A stretch of 64,000 nucleotides of DNA from Spinellus fusiger. Lineage: Eukaryota > Mucoromycota > Mucoromycetes > Mucorales > Phycomycetaceae. The notes under the pieces are model-generated. The model saw only the letters and a list, made by a program, of their open reading frames with translations, did no database searches and was not told where the DNA came from. The stretch spans positions 21,001 to 85,000 of the forward strand of contig JALLLS010000104.1 of assembly GCA_025094145.1 (NCBI GenBank), written 5' to 3'. Shown piece by piece: positions 12,770-23,947 of the stretch (within the stretch, counting starts at the first letter, position 1; every line of letters starts with the position of its first letter). A program made the position numbers and the translations under genes.

Positions 12770-13257
12770 GATAGAAAGAAAAAAAAAGACAAAGGCTATA
12801 ATAATCTGTGGTGGGTTGACAAGAGATTCCCAAGTAAGTTATCTGTTGTGTATGTCTCTGTCTCTGTATCCGTATGTGTATTTGTATAGGAATCGAATAG
12901 ACACTGCTTCTATAGGAGGAAGAGGAGGAGGAGGAGAAGAAAAGGAAAGAGAGTACAAGTCAATAGAGGAAGAAAAGAAAGAAGAGAAAGAAAGAATTGA
13001 AGAGACAAGGAGAAGAGAAACAAGAATAACAACTCCCGTCTTGTTTCTCCTTCCTTCTCCCCCTTTCAGTAGATCCAGCTTGTATGCAACGGGAAAACAT
13101 CATACTTGTCCTTCTGCTCTTGTCTCTTGTACAATCTCTCTCTTTCATTGGAGCCCCGTGCGCTACCATTTGAAGTAGGAGCACACCGAGTCGTACATAC
13201 TGCAATGTGTAAGTAGACTCAATTGTCAGTTGTGCAGAGCATTTTTATAGTTTATTT

Positions 13258-13316
13258 TACCTAATTCACTAATTCACTAATTCACCAATTCACTAATTCA
13301 CCAATTCACTAATTCG
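13258..13316. repeat. short tandem repeat, unit about 9 nt
   Basis: The units AATTCACTA and AATTCACCA alternate for about six copies before decaying into TTCCACT repeats near 13320-13350. Confidence 0.85.
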
Positions 13317-13933
13317 CGGTTCCACTATTCTACGGTTCCACTGTTCCACTGTATTGCATTGAGAGCAAAAAGAAGACTTACTACATACCACCTACCAAAA
13401 TGACAGTCATTAACATCGTCACCGTAGTGTCGTTCTTCTAGTAATAGGTCCATCCGCCAAATGTACGACTGTCGTTGCAAGACAAGAAGAACAAGACATT
13501 TTGTATCTCCACCATTAGGCTCACAGACGCATGGACCCTTGTGTCTTTTTCCCTCGTACTTTTATCCCGGTGCGGTCTTTTTCATATCTATCTCTAGATA
13601 TTTATATTTATATTTTATGTCTATATCTATATCTACTTTTTGCTCTTTCTCCTCTTATTTCACCAAGACATATCAATCTTCTTGTTTTGTTTTTATTATT
13701 GTATAGTCTTCACTCAAGATTCCCTCATAAAACAGGAAAGAAGAAAGAAGAAGAAAGCCATAAATGCACGTGTACTGTTAGGCAACTTGTCGCTTTAAAA
13801 ATATAAAAATCTCCCTTTTCCTATCTCTTTTCAATAGGAGTTTAGAAAGAGCGTGTAGCGTAATGTCTATAGAAGGAGTGCATGTGTGGTGTCCATAGAA
13901 ACGACGTGTTATGGACAGTCTGTTATCGATACC

Positions 13934-14041
13934 ATGGCAACAGCCGCTAAGAACAGTCACACCTATGCGGAGGCAAGAGAACAGATACTTCTTCAAGTAA
14001 CAGAAAACGGACCGATCCGATACAGTCTCATCTTCATGTGA
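13934..14041 (+). CDS. 35-codon small ORF, unknown
   Basis: The start MATAAKNSHTYAEAREQILL and a balanced composition are unlike the surrounding low-complexity DNA. The ATG context (ACCATGG) is strong. It could be a small protein, an upstream ORF in the LSM2 leader or a first exon: a GT donor follows CAA inside it at about 13998. I do not recognise it. Confidence 0.25.
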   Translation: MATAAKNSHTYAEAREQILLQVTENGPIRYSLIFM

Positions 14042-14338
14042 CTTGTGGATTACGTAACGATTTGTTTATACTCTTTTTTTTTTTGAACACTCTCATAGAC
14101 GGGCTATTGTCACTCGTATGTGTCAGTCACTGTTCCTGGGAGTGCCAGTCACTTTCGCCGTCACTCTTTCTATCGCTGTCTGATTTCCCACCTAACAGGT
14201 CATGGCCATTGATACTGACAGTGGCACTTTGTAACGGTACGCCTTCTACGACGCCTTTCTTTATTAAATTTCCTACGCCTACCCACCTACCTATCTACGC
14301 CTACCCATCTACGACCAGCTATCTACGACTACCTTTCC

Positions 14339-14869
14339 ATGGTAACCACCTTATAACAAACACGTAGCTCATGTATAGTTGTTCTACTCTTTCTTCAAAA
14401 CCCTCGTTGATGAAAAAGTCACTGTCGAGTTGAAAAATGATCTTGTTATTACAGGCACTTTGAAGTCTGTGGATCAGTTTTTGAATATAAAGTTGGACGA
14501 TATTAGAGTAGTGGATGAAGAGCGACACCCTCACATGGTAATTAAGAAGACCGAGTCATGTAGAATCAAGAGAATGGGCTATAGACAGTGCTAGTGTTAA
14601 GAGAGAAAGAGAGAAATGAAAAGAAAAAAAAATGAAAAAAAAATGAAAGATGTCTTTTTTTTTTCTTCTTCTTCTTTGTTCTTCTTTGTTCTTCTTCTGA
14701 CGCGCTGTGGCTATAGATTTCTGTCAAAAACTGCTTTATTCGTGGATCTGTGGTGCGTTACGTACAGCTTCCCTCCCAAGCTGTGGACACTGCTCTTCTT
14801 CAAGACGCAGCCCGTCGTGAAGCAGCCCAGCCCTCTTCTGTACAGCAAGCCAATGTTCGTGTCAAATAA
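14339..14869 (+). CDS. LSM2: LSM2, U6 snRNA-associated Sm-like protein
   Basis: Subunit of the Lsm1-7 ring (mRNA decapping, cytoplasm) and the Lsm2-8 ring (U6 snRNA, nucleus). Exons are 14339-14341 (the ATG alone), 14379-14537 and 14717-14869, giving 104 residues against about 95 in the family. The Sm1 motif is LVDEKVTVELKNDLVITGTL with DQFLNIKLDD, and the Sm2 motif is NCFIRGSVVRYVQLP. The family start is MLFYSFFKTL, and here LFYSFFKTL begins directly after an acceptor. The only matching start upstream is ATG|GTAACC at 14339, giving a 37-nt intron. Another 37-nt intron at 41886 in this window shows that this length is tolerated. The C-terminal tail is slightly longer than usual. Confidence 0.93.
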
Positions 14870-15301
14870 ACCGTATTATAATAAACACAAGAAAAGCGTG
14901 TATGTGTATGTAGGATCTGTGTATGTAAGATGTGTGTGTGTGTAAGGTGTGTGTGTGCATAAAACTATGGAGCTGTGTATCTATCCATGCATCTAGTCAT
15001 GCCCTTGGTTGGGCAGTCATGCACTCAGGGCAGTCATGTTTCTTTTTCTTTTTCATGCATAGATAAGTAGGCCATGTATGGGTATTGAAGGGTAGCATCG
15101 TAAATCTGCCCCCACAATCACGATACGATCATTTTAAGGTTCTGATCTGTAGTATAGGACAGTATAGTATAGGCTAGTGCAATGAATTTGTATGTTCTGT
15201 ACTATAGTATAGACCAGAGCGTAGTTCGCTCACTCAAAGGGATCCCCTAATGAAAGAGACGGAAGAAATCTCTCTGTTTCTCTCCTTCTCTTTTGTGTAT
15301 G

Positions 15302-15332
<31 letters not shown>

Positions 15333-15515
15333 ACATTAGCTATAAAAGAGAACCCCCTCACAGCACAAGAGAAAGATGAGTGTGTATCAGTGTACAAGTG
15401 TATGTGTTGGTGCAAATGCAAGTAATAAAAAAAGAAGAGTAGGTATCCTATCCGTGACAGAGAAAAGAAAAGAAATAGCATATGAGCCCACTCCATGCCC
15501 CTTTTTCATCCCTCA
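14870..15515. other. convergent intergenic region (LSM2 and CAF-1 subunit)
   Basis: The two genes converge here. It contains (GTAT)n/(TG)n runs at 14900-14958 and 15296-15335 and degenerate CAGTCATG repeats near 15000-15050. No gene is supported. Confidence 0.5.
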
Positions 15516-17415
15516 TTAAGGGTGAAGTGCACTGATAAGAGTAGGTGCAATACGCCGCTTCTTTGTGTCGGGAGCAGCTATACTAGTTGCTGTCATTGCT
15601 GGTGCTGTTGGTGGCACTGGACGCTTCTTCTCTTGTTTAGCAGGCACAGACACAGGCATCTCCACTACAACACTCTCCTGCACCACCACAGAGAAGGGTT
15701 TATCATACAACTGACCCAGTTCTCCATCTGCAAATACAACGGCTGATAGATACCCATCAGCTGAAGAGAACATCAAGAGGGTGCCATCAGGAGACCTAAC
15801 ATTCCTGTGTTAACATGCCTCTTCTCTTGTCCAAGAAGACTCTGTTTACCATGCAAGATCCATAATGGGGGCAAAATGCATACCAGAAAGAGCACAGATG
15901 GGTTTTGCTTGCTGTGTATCATACACAAATATGGTGTCTTGGGTGGCAATGGCATACAGCATACGGTACGGCAATCCAAAGACACTCTTGTTCAATTGAG
16001 ACCGCAGTTCATAGGGCTTGGAGCACCACCGAATGGCAATGGAGGGCTTTGGGTGGTTGCTATTGTAGGCAATGGGATATCTGACATGATATAAGTCCAA
16101 TGTCTTGTGTGGATACTCACTTGGAGAGTGAATTGCGTGCATAAAAGTAGGCACAGTTCTGGAAATCATCATGCGTGTCCATTCCTGCTGTTGCTGCTGC
16201 TGTTGTAGATGCAGGTGGGGCAGCAGATTCCACGACCTCATCTGCACTGACATTGGCATCTACACCACTCTTGCATAATCCTGAAGGCGTTAATAACAAT
16301 GCACCATCAGGACTAAACCACAGTCTACGAAAGAAAGACACCAGATTCTCATCATGGTACAGTCGAAAACTCAATGCTGTTTCTGGTGCTTCCTGCGTGT
16401 CCTGCACACTGTCGGGTTTGTTCATCTTTTGTCTGTCCAGGCGGTGGTGTTTTCTGGGAGAACCAAAGGCGAGTTTTCCTTGAGGACCCTTGCGACACTT
16501 GTACACGACAATGGAGCGATCGCTGCTCTGGGTTGCGACATATTCACCCAAGGGATCCCATGTGACGCCCTGGACATAGTGCGTGTGGTCTGAGAAGATG
16601 TGGAGACTTGTGCCTGGAGGATATCCCACAAAGACCATCAGTCATGGCAAGAACAACACAATCACAGAGAGGACTTACGCTCCGCAATGCTCCATACACG
16701 GGCTGTGTTATCGATGGACGCTGTCATAAAGTATTGCCCACAGGGAGACCATGCCAAATCATATATCTCCTTGGTATGTCCACTACACCATTCCTTATGT
16801 GTTATTTCTCCTAGTGTCTTTGTACAGGCAGAGTGGGAGAAGGAGGGACTTACTAGAACATATGTACTACTGTCCATGTCTCCTTTTCATATTCACTATG
16901 GACACTGCCAAACGCAGAATCCTTGTGGGTAGCCAATCGCCATACAATGACACACGCGTCTATACAAAAAGAAGAAGAGAAACAGAACATGCTTAGAGAC
17001 AATCACCACTACGTGTCTACCATCGCCTGCTGATGCCAAGTAGTCTCCTGTAGGTGAGAACCGTACCACATTCACAGGTGAGGAGTGTCGTTTGAGTTCA
17101 CACAAAAAGTCAATGCGTACGGGAAGTGCGTTGCCTGGCTTGGCTGTGTGTTCGATGGGCTTGTTGGTGCCTGGACGTCTTTGAATATCCCAGATCTGTC
17201 GCCATGAGGTGTTATGGACTGCATGCAGTGTCTTTTGTTTCTTTTGTTTCTTTACTTACTCGTACGGATGTATCGGCTCCTCCTGTTGCAAATCGAGATC
17301 CATCAGGTGCAAAGTCAGTTGAATACACTGCTTGTCCGTCATGCCAGTTGATTTCCAGTGTCTACGCAGGGTTGAGGTGTGGTAGAATAAGGAACAGGCG
17401 TACCTTTGCAATCAT
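15516..17415 (-). CDS. CAC2: chromatin assembly factor 1 WD40 subunit (Cac2/CHAF1B)
   Basis: The CAF-1 complex deposits H3-H4 behind replication forks, and this is its WD40 subunit. Eight exons: 17415-17404, 17361-17260, 17195-17021, 16959-16868, 16817-16679, 16613-16121, 16080-15850 and 15795-15516, giving about 507 residues in closed phase. It starts MIAKTLEINWHDGQAVYS. WD repeats follow, with family signatures HSSPVNVVRFSPTGDYLASA, ASIDNTARVW and HYVQGVTWDPLGEYVATQS. The later LVSFFRRLWFSPDGALLLTP and AWSPDGTLLMFSSADGYLS match CHAF1B, and the C-terminus is basic (KKRRIAP). The first exon is only 12 nt. The exon 4 to 5 junction uses a GTACAT donor, chosen because the stronger GTAAGT ten bases on breaks the frame. 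Confidence 0.92.
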
Positions 17416-17740
17416 AATTCCACCAATAAAGACAGAGAAAGAGAAAGAGAGTGGAGGAATTGTCTTATAATTTTTTTACGAGTGAATTATATTTTATTTA
17501 TTTATTTTGGCACTGGACTTATGTCTTTTATGGAGGGTTTGTTATTTCCACTTGTCATTTCTTATTTCTTATTTATAATCCTTTGTTTCCATAAGAAAAG
17601 AAGCCCGCACCACTACAATTAGAACACTGAAGAAGAATATTTACCTTTGGATAGACATATACACTAACAAAAGCAGCTTGCCTACCCTTTTTTATTCTTA
17701 TTCTTATTATATCTTTTTTATTCTTTTTTCTTTCTTCTTT

Positions 17741-17873
17741 TTACAATTGTCCCATGGAAATCCCTGCAGCCTCAAAGTACTTTGGTAGAAAAGTATCCAC
17801 ACCTTGAGTAGCTGTCAGTTGTGACTTTGCCTAGTCACAAGTATGTCCACCCCCGTCAGTCCAGCATACTTAC

Positions 17874-17909
<36 letters not shown>

Positions 17910-20900
17910 GGAAGAAGAGAGAGACTACTTACCAAAGATCGCTTCTCAGGAGACATACCTACCAATTGCTGCACCAAATACACTTGGCAGGCAGGATACA
18001 CTGCCATAGGATCCTCACGTGTGGAGACTGATGTGGCTAATTTGGAAAAGGTGGTCTGGTAACCACCTTCTTCCTCAATATCATAGGTGTAAAGGGCATC
18101 AGGCCCTTCCTCACTGATGACTGGGGCCAGTTCCAATTGACTCAACAGACCCACCAATACCTTGGGCCACAATTGACCAAGGTAGGGTTCTTGGAGGATA
18201 CGGTTACTCTGAGTCAAGAGACGCACCAGTCCAATACCACAGATTCTCTTTTCAATGGGATCCTTGATCATGGATAAGTCTGGAATCACAAACAGAGGAA
18301 CAATCTGGCCAAACAGACTGTTGTGTTATGGTGAGCATCTTATTCATCAATGTAAGAATAGTTACCCTTGTTGGAATCCATCAAAAATACCCATAAGAGT
18401 GTCAGGTCCTCCTGCATTCTCACTAGCACAGAACAGACAGACCCAGAGAGTAAAATTGCGAATAAACCGGTCAAAGGTCACTGTACTGGCATCTCTCTTC
18501 TTGGTTTGGAGTCTCTTGAGGACAGAACTCACAAGGGTAGGAAGATAATTGCCAAGTACATTGCTAGAGACATTCTGTAAGCGAGTGGGTGGTGATGATG
18601 CCCGTGACTTACATGGGAACATGCTTTGTAAGAGAAGACAGCAAAACAAGACCATAGTAGTCGTTGTTTCTTGATTGAATAAGCTTCTGTTGGAATATAC
18701 CAAGAATAGGCTCCAATTTGTTATGAGCAAGAATAGTGTTCACACCACAGGCAAGGTAGGCCTCCAAAAGACGCACCAGAGCGGGAATATTGCCTATATC
18801 CACTATTAACTCTTCTTCTTCTCTCCAACTTACCTTGCTCCCACAAAGCAGGCACCAGCAATGGGTTCAACCAATCAATGTACAGCTGTGGCAAGTCCTG
18901 TCCCTTGTGGTTCTCCAACAGTTGAGCAAGTAATTGGAACACATAAGGCATGAATTCTGCTCAAGGTTACTCTTTCCTCTTTCCTCTTCTTTCTTCTTTC
19001 TACACTCACCTTGCACCTCCTGTGTAAGGATTGTCTGGAAAGGACCATACAACAGTGTCTCAAACTCAGTCACTGCTTGTGGAGACACAGGACATATAAA
19101 CCTACACCCCCTCTCTATGAATACACAACCAACAAGTGACCAATCCTCACCGAATCAATGCACCCATACTCTCAAAGATGGAATGGTTGAACCGAGGATT
19201 ACTGGGATTCTTGCTGACAATAGCAAGGAGGGTGGTTAACTTGCTCATAATGGCATTGACATAGGGTGCCATATCACTGCGACTGGTAATAATCACACGC
19301 ATCACAGCTAGACTCATTTTCGGTGAGGATCCCATCCCATCCCACGCAAGACCCATCCTCTTTTCATTCTTATTATTACCTTTCATCAAGTAATCATTCT
19401 CTGACAGTTTCTCGGGTGTCTGTCCCAACTCAATCAAGCGGAACAACTCGGAAAGTAATGTCTCGGTATAAGGCTGAATATCCTGTGCTGTGATCCTAAT
19501 CCACCATCCCCAGATAGGATTAAGATGTCCTGCTTCTCCTACTTACTATAGACACTTACAGCATCACCTTTCCTTGACGAATAAACAGAATACGCTCAAT
19601 GGCAATTGCAGCATAGGTGTGTACAACATAGTCAGTGGACTGCAGATGCTTCACAAGAAGAGGAAACACAGTCAGCAGCTGGTCCTTTGTCAGTTGGTTT
19701 CTAAAGGTGTAGATGTACTTGATGGCGTCCACTTTAAGAAAGGGCACACCCGCATTGACGTCTGTTTGTAGATCTCCCAGTACATTCTTTGTGAAGAAAT
19801 CAACAACATCGACCAGTGTGTTGGTGTTGAGTACACCCACTTGAGTGGTTGTGTTGCGTGTGGCAATGGCAATCAGCAAGAAGATGGCCGTGTTCTTCTC
19901 TCTCCAGTGCTTCTGAGTGTTCTTAGCGTAGTACTGGATGAACAGACCATCAGAATGGGATGAAAGAGAGTGCTGATGTCTGTTTTCCGTTCTATGGAAG
20001 CCGGCTTACCTCCAGGTAGCGTGTAATGTACCCTGACATGATCCCAGTGACTTGTGTCTCAAACAACTCCATGAGACCACGGATAAAATCAGCATCAGCA
20101 CGACGACGTGTGTCGGTATCTGTTCAACAAGTCAGTCTTTCTCTCTTTTCTTTCTTGGACTGTGCCCACTAGACCTACCTGATCCTTCAAGATCACGTCG
20201 AATGTACTCAATAGGGTTATCCTCAAACAACTCTTCATCTGCCACTGTCGTTGAGAAAAACAGTCTTCATGTCAGTCTTTTTTTCCATTGTTGTTGTTGA
20301 TCTATCAAAGCCGGACCACGCTTTAATTATTCCCCCACCCATCCACTCACCTCGCATGGAAATATTAGGCAATGCAATTCTCTCACACATCTGCTTCAAT
20401 GTATCTTCAGCACCAAACACATGGGAGTATTTGCGTAATCGAATAATACATGTCAACATGGCAAATGCATTTCCCATCATCTGCAGTCTAGTCAATCTCG
20501 AGTATTCTGCCATTGCATACCACCTACTGTGTCATACTTGGGCTCTTGTCCAGTGGTAGCCAATAATTCAAAGACAATAGGAATAAAACTCTCCAACTGT
20601 TCGCACTCCTCACTGTATTTCTGGGTGTACAATTCCACAATCTCACAGATGCCGCTTTTGATCTTTTCCAAGGGGCCTGCTTCCTCCTCATCCTATACAT
20701 TCATGGCCATGACCCTATTAGCCTGTTTTCTTCTTCTTCAATAGAGTAGTAAATAAACAATAAAAAAGAATGACCTGGCTTTCCAACAGTGGGTTCTTAT
20801 ACACCAGGTACTTCTGGAACAGTCCCATGAACAGTCCCATATGATCCTCAAAGAACTCTGGCAAGTCCTGACAGTTCAGATCATAGTATATTTTGATCAG

Positions 20901-21942
20901 GAGAATCAGGGACTGAGATAGGATGGGGAGTGCCGCTGGGTTGTTTATGTTTTCTGTCATGAGGTTATCTGTAATCTATGTTTGCCTTAACACCTGTTGA
21001 TGCAGACACGTTTACTTACTTGGAACAGTTGTTTGTAAGGCTCACAGAACACTGTCAGGACATACTGGATATCACCAAACAGAGCATCGGATCTGAACTG
21101 TGACCGCCATCTTATGCATGTCCCCATGTCCCCTTTGAGTTGTTGATTGTAGAAAGAGAAAAGAAAGAGAAACATACCTCTTGAAGATGGAGTGGGCTGT
21201 GTGGAGAATGCCGTTGTTGGTTTTGTAGTTGGTCAGACTCAGCTGGCTTACCAGTGTCTAGTGTAGATTGTTTTTTTAATAGATATAGATATAGATATAG
21301 ATATCTACATTTCTACATTTCTTTCTTGTCACTTACAGGCAACAAGTCCTCCCATTGCTCAGGAAAGTCTTCTTCTGCTATAATACTCAGGGCATCACTA
21401 ATCTGGAACTGCAGCTTATCAGGCACACTCAGCATAAGATGAACAATCTGCTGCTTAATAGCAAGTCTGTCTTGAGCAGTGATTTTGTCACAGTCATCAC
21501 TAGCCTAGTAAGAAGGAAAGAGAGAGAGAGAGAAAAAAAGAAAAAAAAGTCTCTTTGATGTTGATTATTTCTTTTCTTTACTGGTCTACAGAGAAGGTGG
21601 GTCTGCTTTAACTTACAGGCACCCATTGACGCTTAATGTAGTTCTTGAAGTAGAGGGCACCTGCAAAACGCAAGGTCTCATTGACACCCAAGTCACTGAT
21701 GAGTTTGAGGAGAAGCAGAGGAGATCCACTCTGTACTTCAAAAGAAGACAGTTGTCTCTCAGCTTTGGTAGAATGTGTGAATGTCAGTAGCTGCATAGAA
21801 AGAGAAAGAGTGCGTAGTGGTGGTGGTGGTGGTGGTAGTGGTGGAGTGGAGTCCCACCTTCTTTCTGTACGACAGCATCATGGCTAAACGTATTCTGCAG
21901 GTACGTCTGTAGTGCTTGGTAAGCTTGGTTGTTGAATTCCAT
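17741..21942 (-). CDS. CSE1: exportin-2 / importin-alpha re-exporter CSE1
   Basis: Karyopherin that returns importin-alpha to the cytoplasm with Ran-GTP. Nineteen exons close in phase: 21942-21858, 21762-21617, 21504-21337, 21257-21178, 21110-21020, 20975-20775, 20692-20528, 20480-20351, 20244-20179, 20119-20010, 19933-19560, 19495-19380, 19307-19151, 19101-19010, 18956-18834, 18793-18613, 18563-18366, 18317-17933 and 17830-17741. The product is about 985 residues (human 971). Signatures are YFKNYIKRQWVP in the N-terminal importin-beta domain, then LNCQDLPEFFEDHMG, DTDTRRRADADFIRGLM, EVQEFMPYVFQLL and FLPKYFEAAGISMGQL. The donor after 20775 is GTCATT, a weak site. The last intron holds (TA)n(GA)n. 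The CAF-1 subunit gene follows in tandem, 325 bases from this stop. Confidence 0.95.
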
Positions 21943-22252
21943 AGTGACACTGTCCAGGCAGCTCTAAAGAAGAAAAGGGAAGAAAGAGGAAAGAAAGAGG
22001 AAAGAAAGAAGAAAGAAAAAAGAAGAAACGAAAAATAGGGAAGAAAACAATCGAAACGCGTGTGATGGGACGTGTCTAAAAATCCACGCTCATAAAAAGC
22101 AGTGACATCACACGTCTCTTTCTCTTCTTTCCTGACACGCATCGTTGTCTCTCTCTTTCATCTTACTAGTCTCTCTTATTGACCACAATTTTCTCTCTCT
22201 TTCTAGTATCTCTTTTCTCTCTCTTTTTCTCTCTATTTTTTATAGTGTCCAT
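21943..22252. promoter_or_regulatory. short spacer between CSE1 and TYS1
   Basis: Both genes lie on the minus strand, so these 310 bases hold the TYS1 3' end and the CSE1 promoter. It is mostly (GAAA)n and (CTCTTT)n tracts. No specific element is identified. Confidence 0.4.
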
Positions 22253-23401
22253 CTATGCTTTATTCTCTTCTGTGACTGTTTCTTTGGGTGTTTCTGTCTC
22301 TTGGACCACTGGCTTGGACTGCTTTTTCTTCTCCTTCTTCACCTTGACAGGAGCCACAGGAGGTGGATAGGCCAAGGCAGCCAAGGCACTCATGGCAGGA
22401 TCCTCAAACGCCTTTCTTACTGGCTCCAACAACCCGTTGATGGCAGCAATCACACCTGCCTTGAGATCTCCCGGATGCACCTGCTTCTCCGCAAAGGCCT
22501 TCTCCAGTGCCTCGTACGAATCAAACACCATGTCCCCGCCATACTGCTCGGGACGCACAGCAACAAACTGCGCCTTTTGTCCATTGAGGCTCTTGAGAGG
22601 AAAGTACACCGACTTGACAAACGACAAGAGTCCGTTTTCTGTAATGTTGCCCTCCTCACAAAAGGCCTTTTTGATCTTCTTCTGCACATCTTTGGGTGAG
22701 TCAAGAAAGTCAATCTTGGAATCGGGATCCGAAGAAGACATCTTGGCCCCGGCCAGGCCAGGCACCATGGGGTTCATCAAGTGGGATCTCTTTTTGTAGC
22801 CCAGGTGAGGCAGGTACTTTTCAGCAAACACAAAGATCTTGCGCTGATCCACGCCTCCAAACTGACAATCGACCTCAAGGTACTCCTCGTCTAGGGCCTG
22901 CATGCCAGGGTACAGCAGCCCCGACAGGAGAGGCGACTCGACCTGCTTGACGACCTCAGCCCCTGCCTTTTTGGCATCGTGTTCTGTCACGCATGATGCC
23001 AGACGCAGAGCATCCATGGAGTACTTTGGCGACAGTTCAAACGAAGACCCGACAACAAACGTGAGCTTCTCAATCGAGACGCCTAATGAGCGCAGCACGG
23101 TCTTGATCATGGCTTCGTAGTACTGGACGCGGTGGTGGACGAGGTCTAGCGGGGCCTTTAGGTTGTCGAGAAAGGCGTGGAGGTCTGCCAACAGGATTTT
23201 GACATGCACACCGGCTTCTAGAAAGTCGGCAATCTTGGTCATGGGCACAAAGTAGCCAATGTGGGGTTTGCCTGTGGGTGCTGTGCCCCAGTACAGGCGT
23301 AGATCGCGTTCTGCGAGAACAGCACGGAGTTCTTTTTCGCCGAGGACTTCTTGCAAGTTGCGAGTGATGATGTCATACTTTTGGTCGGGTGTGAGTGCCA
23401 T
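22253..23401 (-). CDS. TYS1: cytosolic tyrosyl-tRNA synthetase
   Basis: Charges tRNA-Tyr with tyrosine (EC 6.1.1.1). It is a single exon of 382 residues, close to the yeast length and without the C-terminal EMAP II-like domain of animal enzymes. It is a class I enzyme: the HIGH-type motif PHIGYF is at residues 46-51 and KMSSS at 220-224. The start [20 protein letters not shown] and the tyrosine-pocket region ([16 protein letters not shown]) follow the eukaryotic cytosolic type. The tail (residues 352-382) is lysine/glutamate-rich, as in other fungi. The open frame runs upstream of the ATG, but that part is intergenic low complexity, so I chose ATG 23401. This is the only intron-free large gene in the window. 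Confidence 0.97.
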   Translation of the reverse strand: MALTPDQKYDIITRNLQEVLGEKELRAVLAERDLRLYWGTAPTGKPHIGYFVPMTKIADFLEAGVHVKILLADLHAFLDNLKAPLDLVHHRVQYYEAMIKTVLRSLGVSIEKLTFVVGSSFELSPKYSMDALRLASCVTEHDAKKAGAEVVKQVESPLLSGLLYPGMQALDEEYLEVDCQFGGVDQRKIFVFAEKYLPHLGYKKRSHLMNPMVPGLAGAKMSSSDPDSKIDFLDSPKDVQKKIKKAFCEEGNITENGLLSFVKSVYFPLKSLNGQKAQFVAVRPEQYGGDMVFDSYEALEKAFAEKQVHPGDLKAGVIAAINGLLEPVRKAFEDPAMSALAALAYPPPVAPVKVKKEKKKQSKPVVQETETPKETVTEENKA

Positions 23402-23829
23402 GGCAACAGAAAGTATTGAAAGAAAGAAAGAAAGAAAGAAAAAGAAAAAGAAAAAGAATAAATAAATAAATAAAATTCCTAAAAAGGATAGAAGAGGAAG
23501 AGGAGGAGAAATCACTAAAGAATAAAGTGAAATAAATAGTAGTAATTGAATAATAAGTGAAATAAGTGAAATAAATAGTAGTAATAAGTATAATAAGTAG
23601 AATTGAATAATAAGTGTAATAAGTATAATAAGTAGAATAGAATAGAATAACAAGAATGACATCATCACACACCACACTCACTCATTCTCCTTCTCTACTC
23701 CAATCATATCCTTTGTGTTTGTGTGTGCTTGTGTGTGTTTGTGTGTGTGTGTGTGTGGAGGGGGGAAAGTGCTTCTGTCTTTCTCTTTCTCCTTTTATTG
23801 AGTTTTTCCTCTTTCGCATCAATATTTAA

Positions 23830-23884
<55 letters not shown>

Positions 23885-23947
23885 AAATATAAGAAAAAAA
23901 AAGAGAAAAGAAGAGGTACCGAGCCAAGTGACTTTTTTCTTTTTCTC
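23402..23947. promoter_or_regulatory. divergent promoter region (TYS1 and Sds3-like gene) with microsatellites
   Basis: It contains (GAAA)n at about 23425-23465, (AATAAGT)n-like repeats at 23540-23650, a (TG)n tract at 23715-23758 and (AAAT)n at 23824-23884. No specific regulatory element could be named. Confidence 0.5.

Larger units (their letters stand above)
12770..14338. promoter_or_regulatory. shared divergent upstream region (HSF-type gene and LSM2)
   Basis: The two genes diverge across about 1.6 kb. The region contains purine-rich tracts (12905-13030), a tandem repeat at 13258-13316 and a 35-codon ORF at 13934-14041. No defined promoter element could be assigned. Confidence 0.4.
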
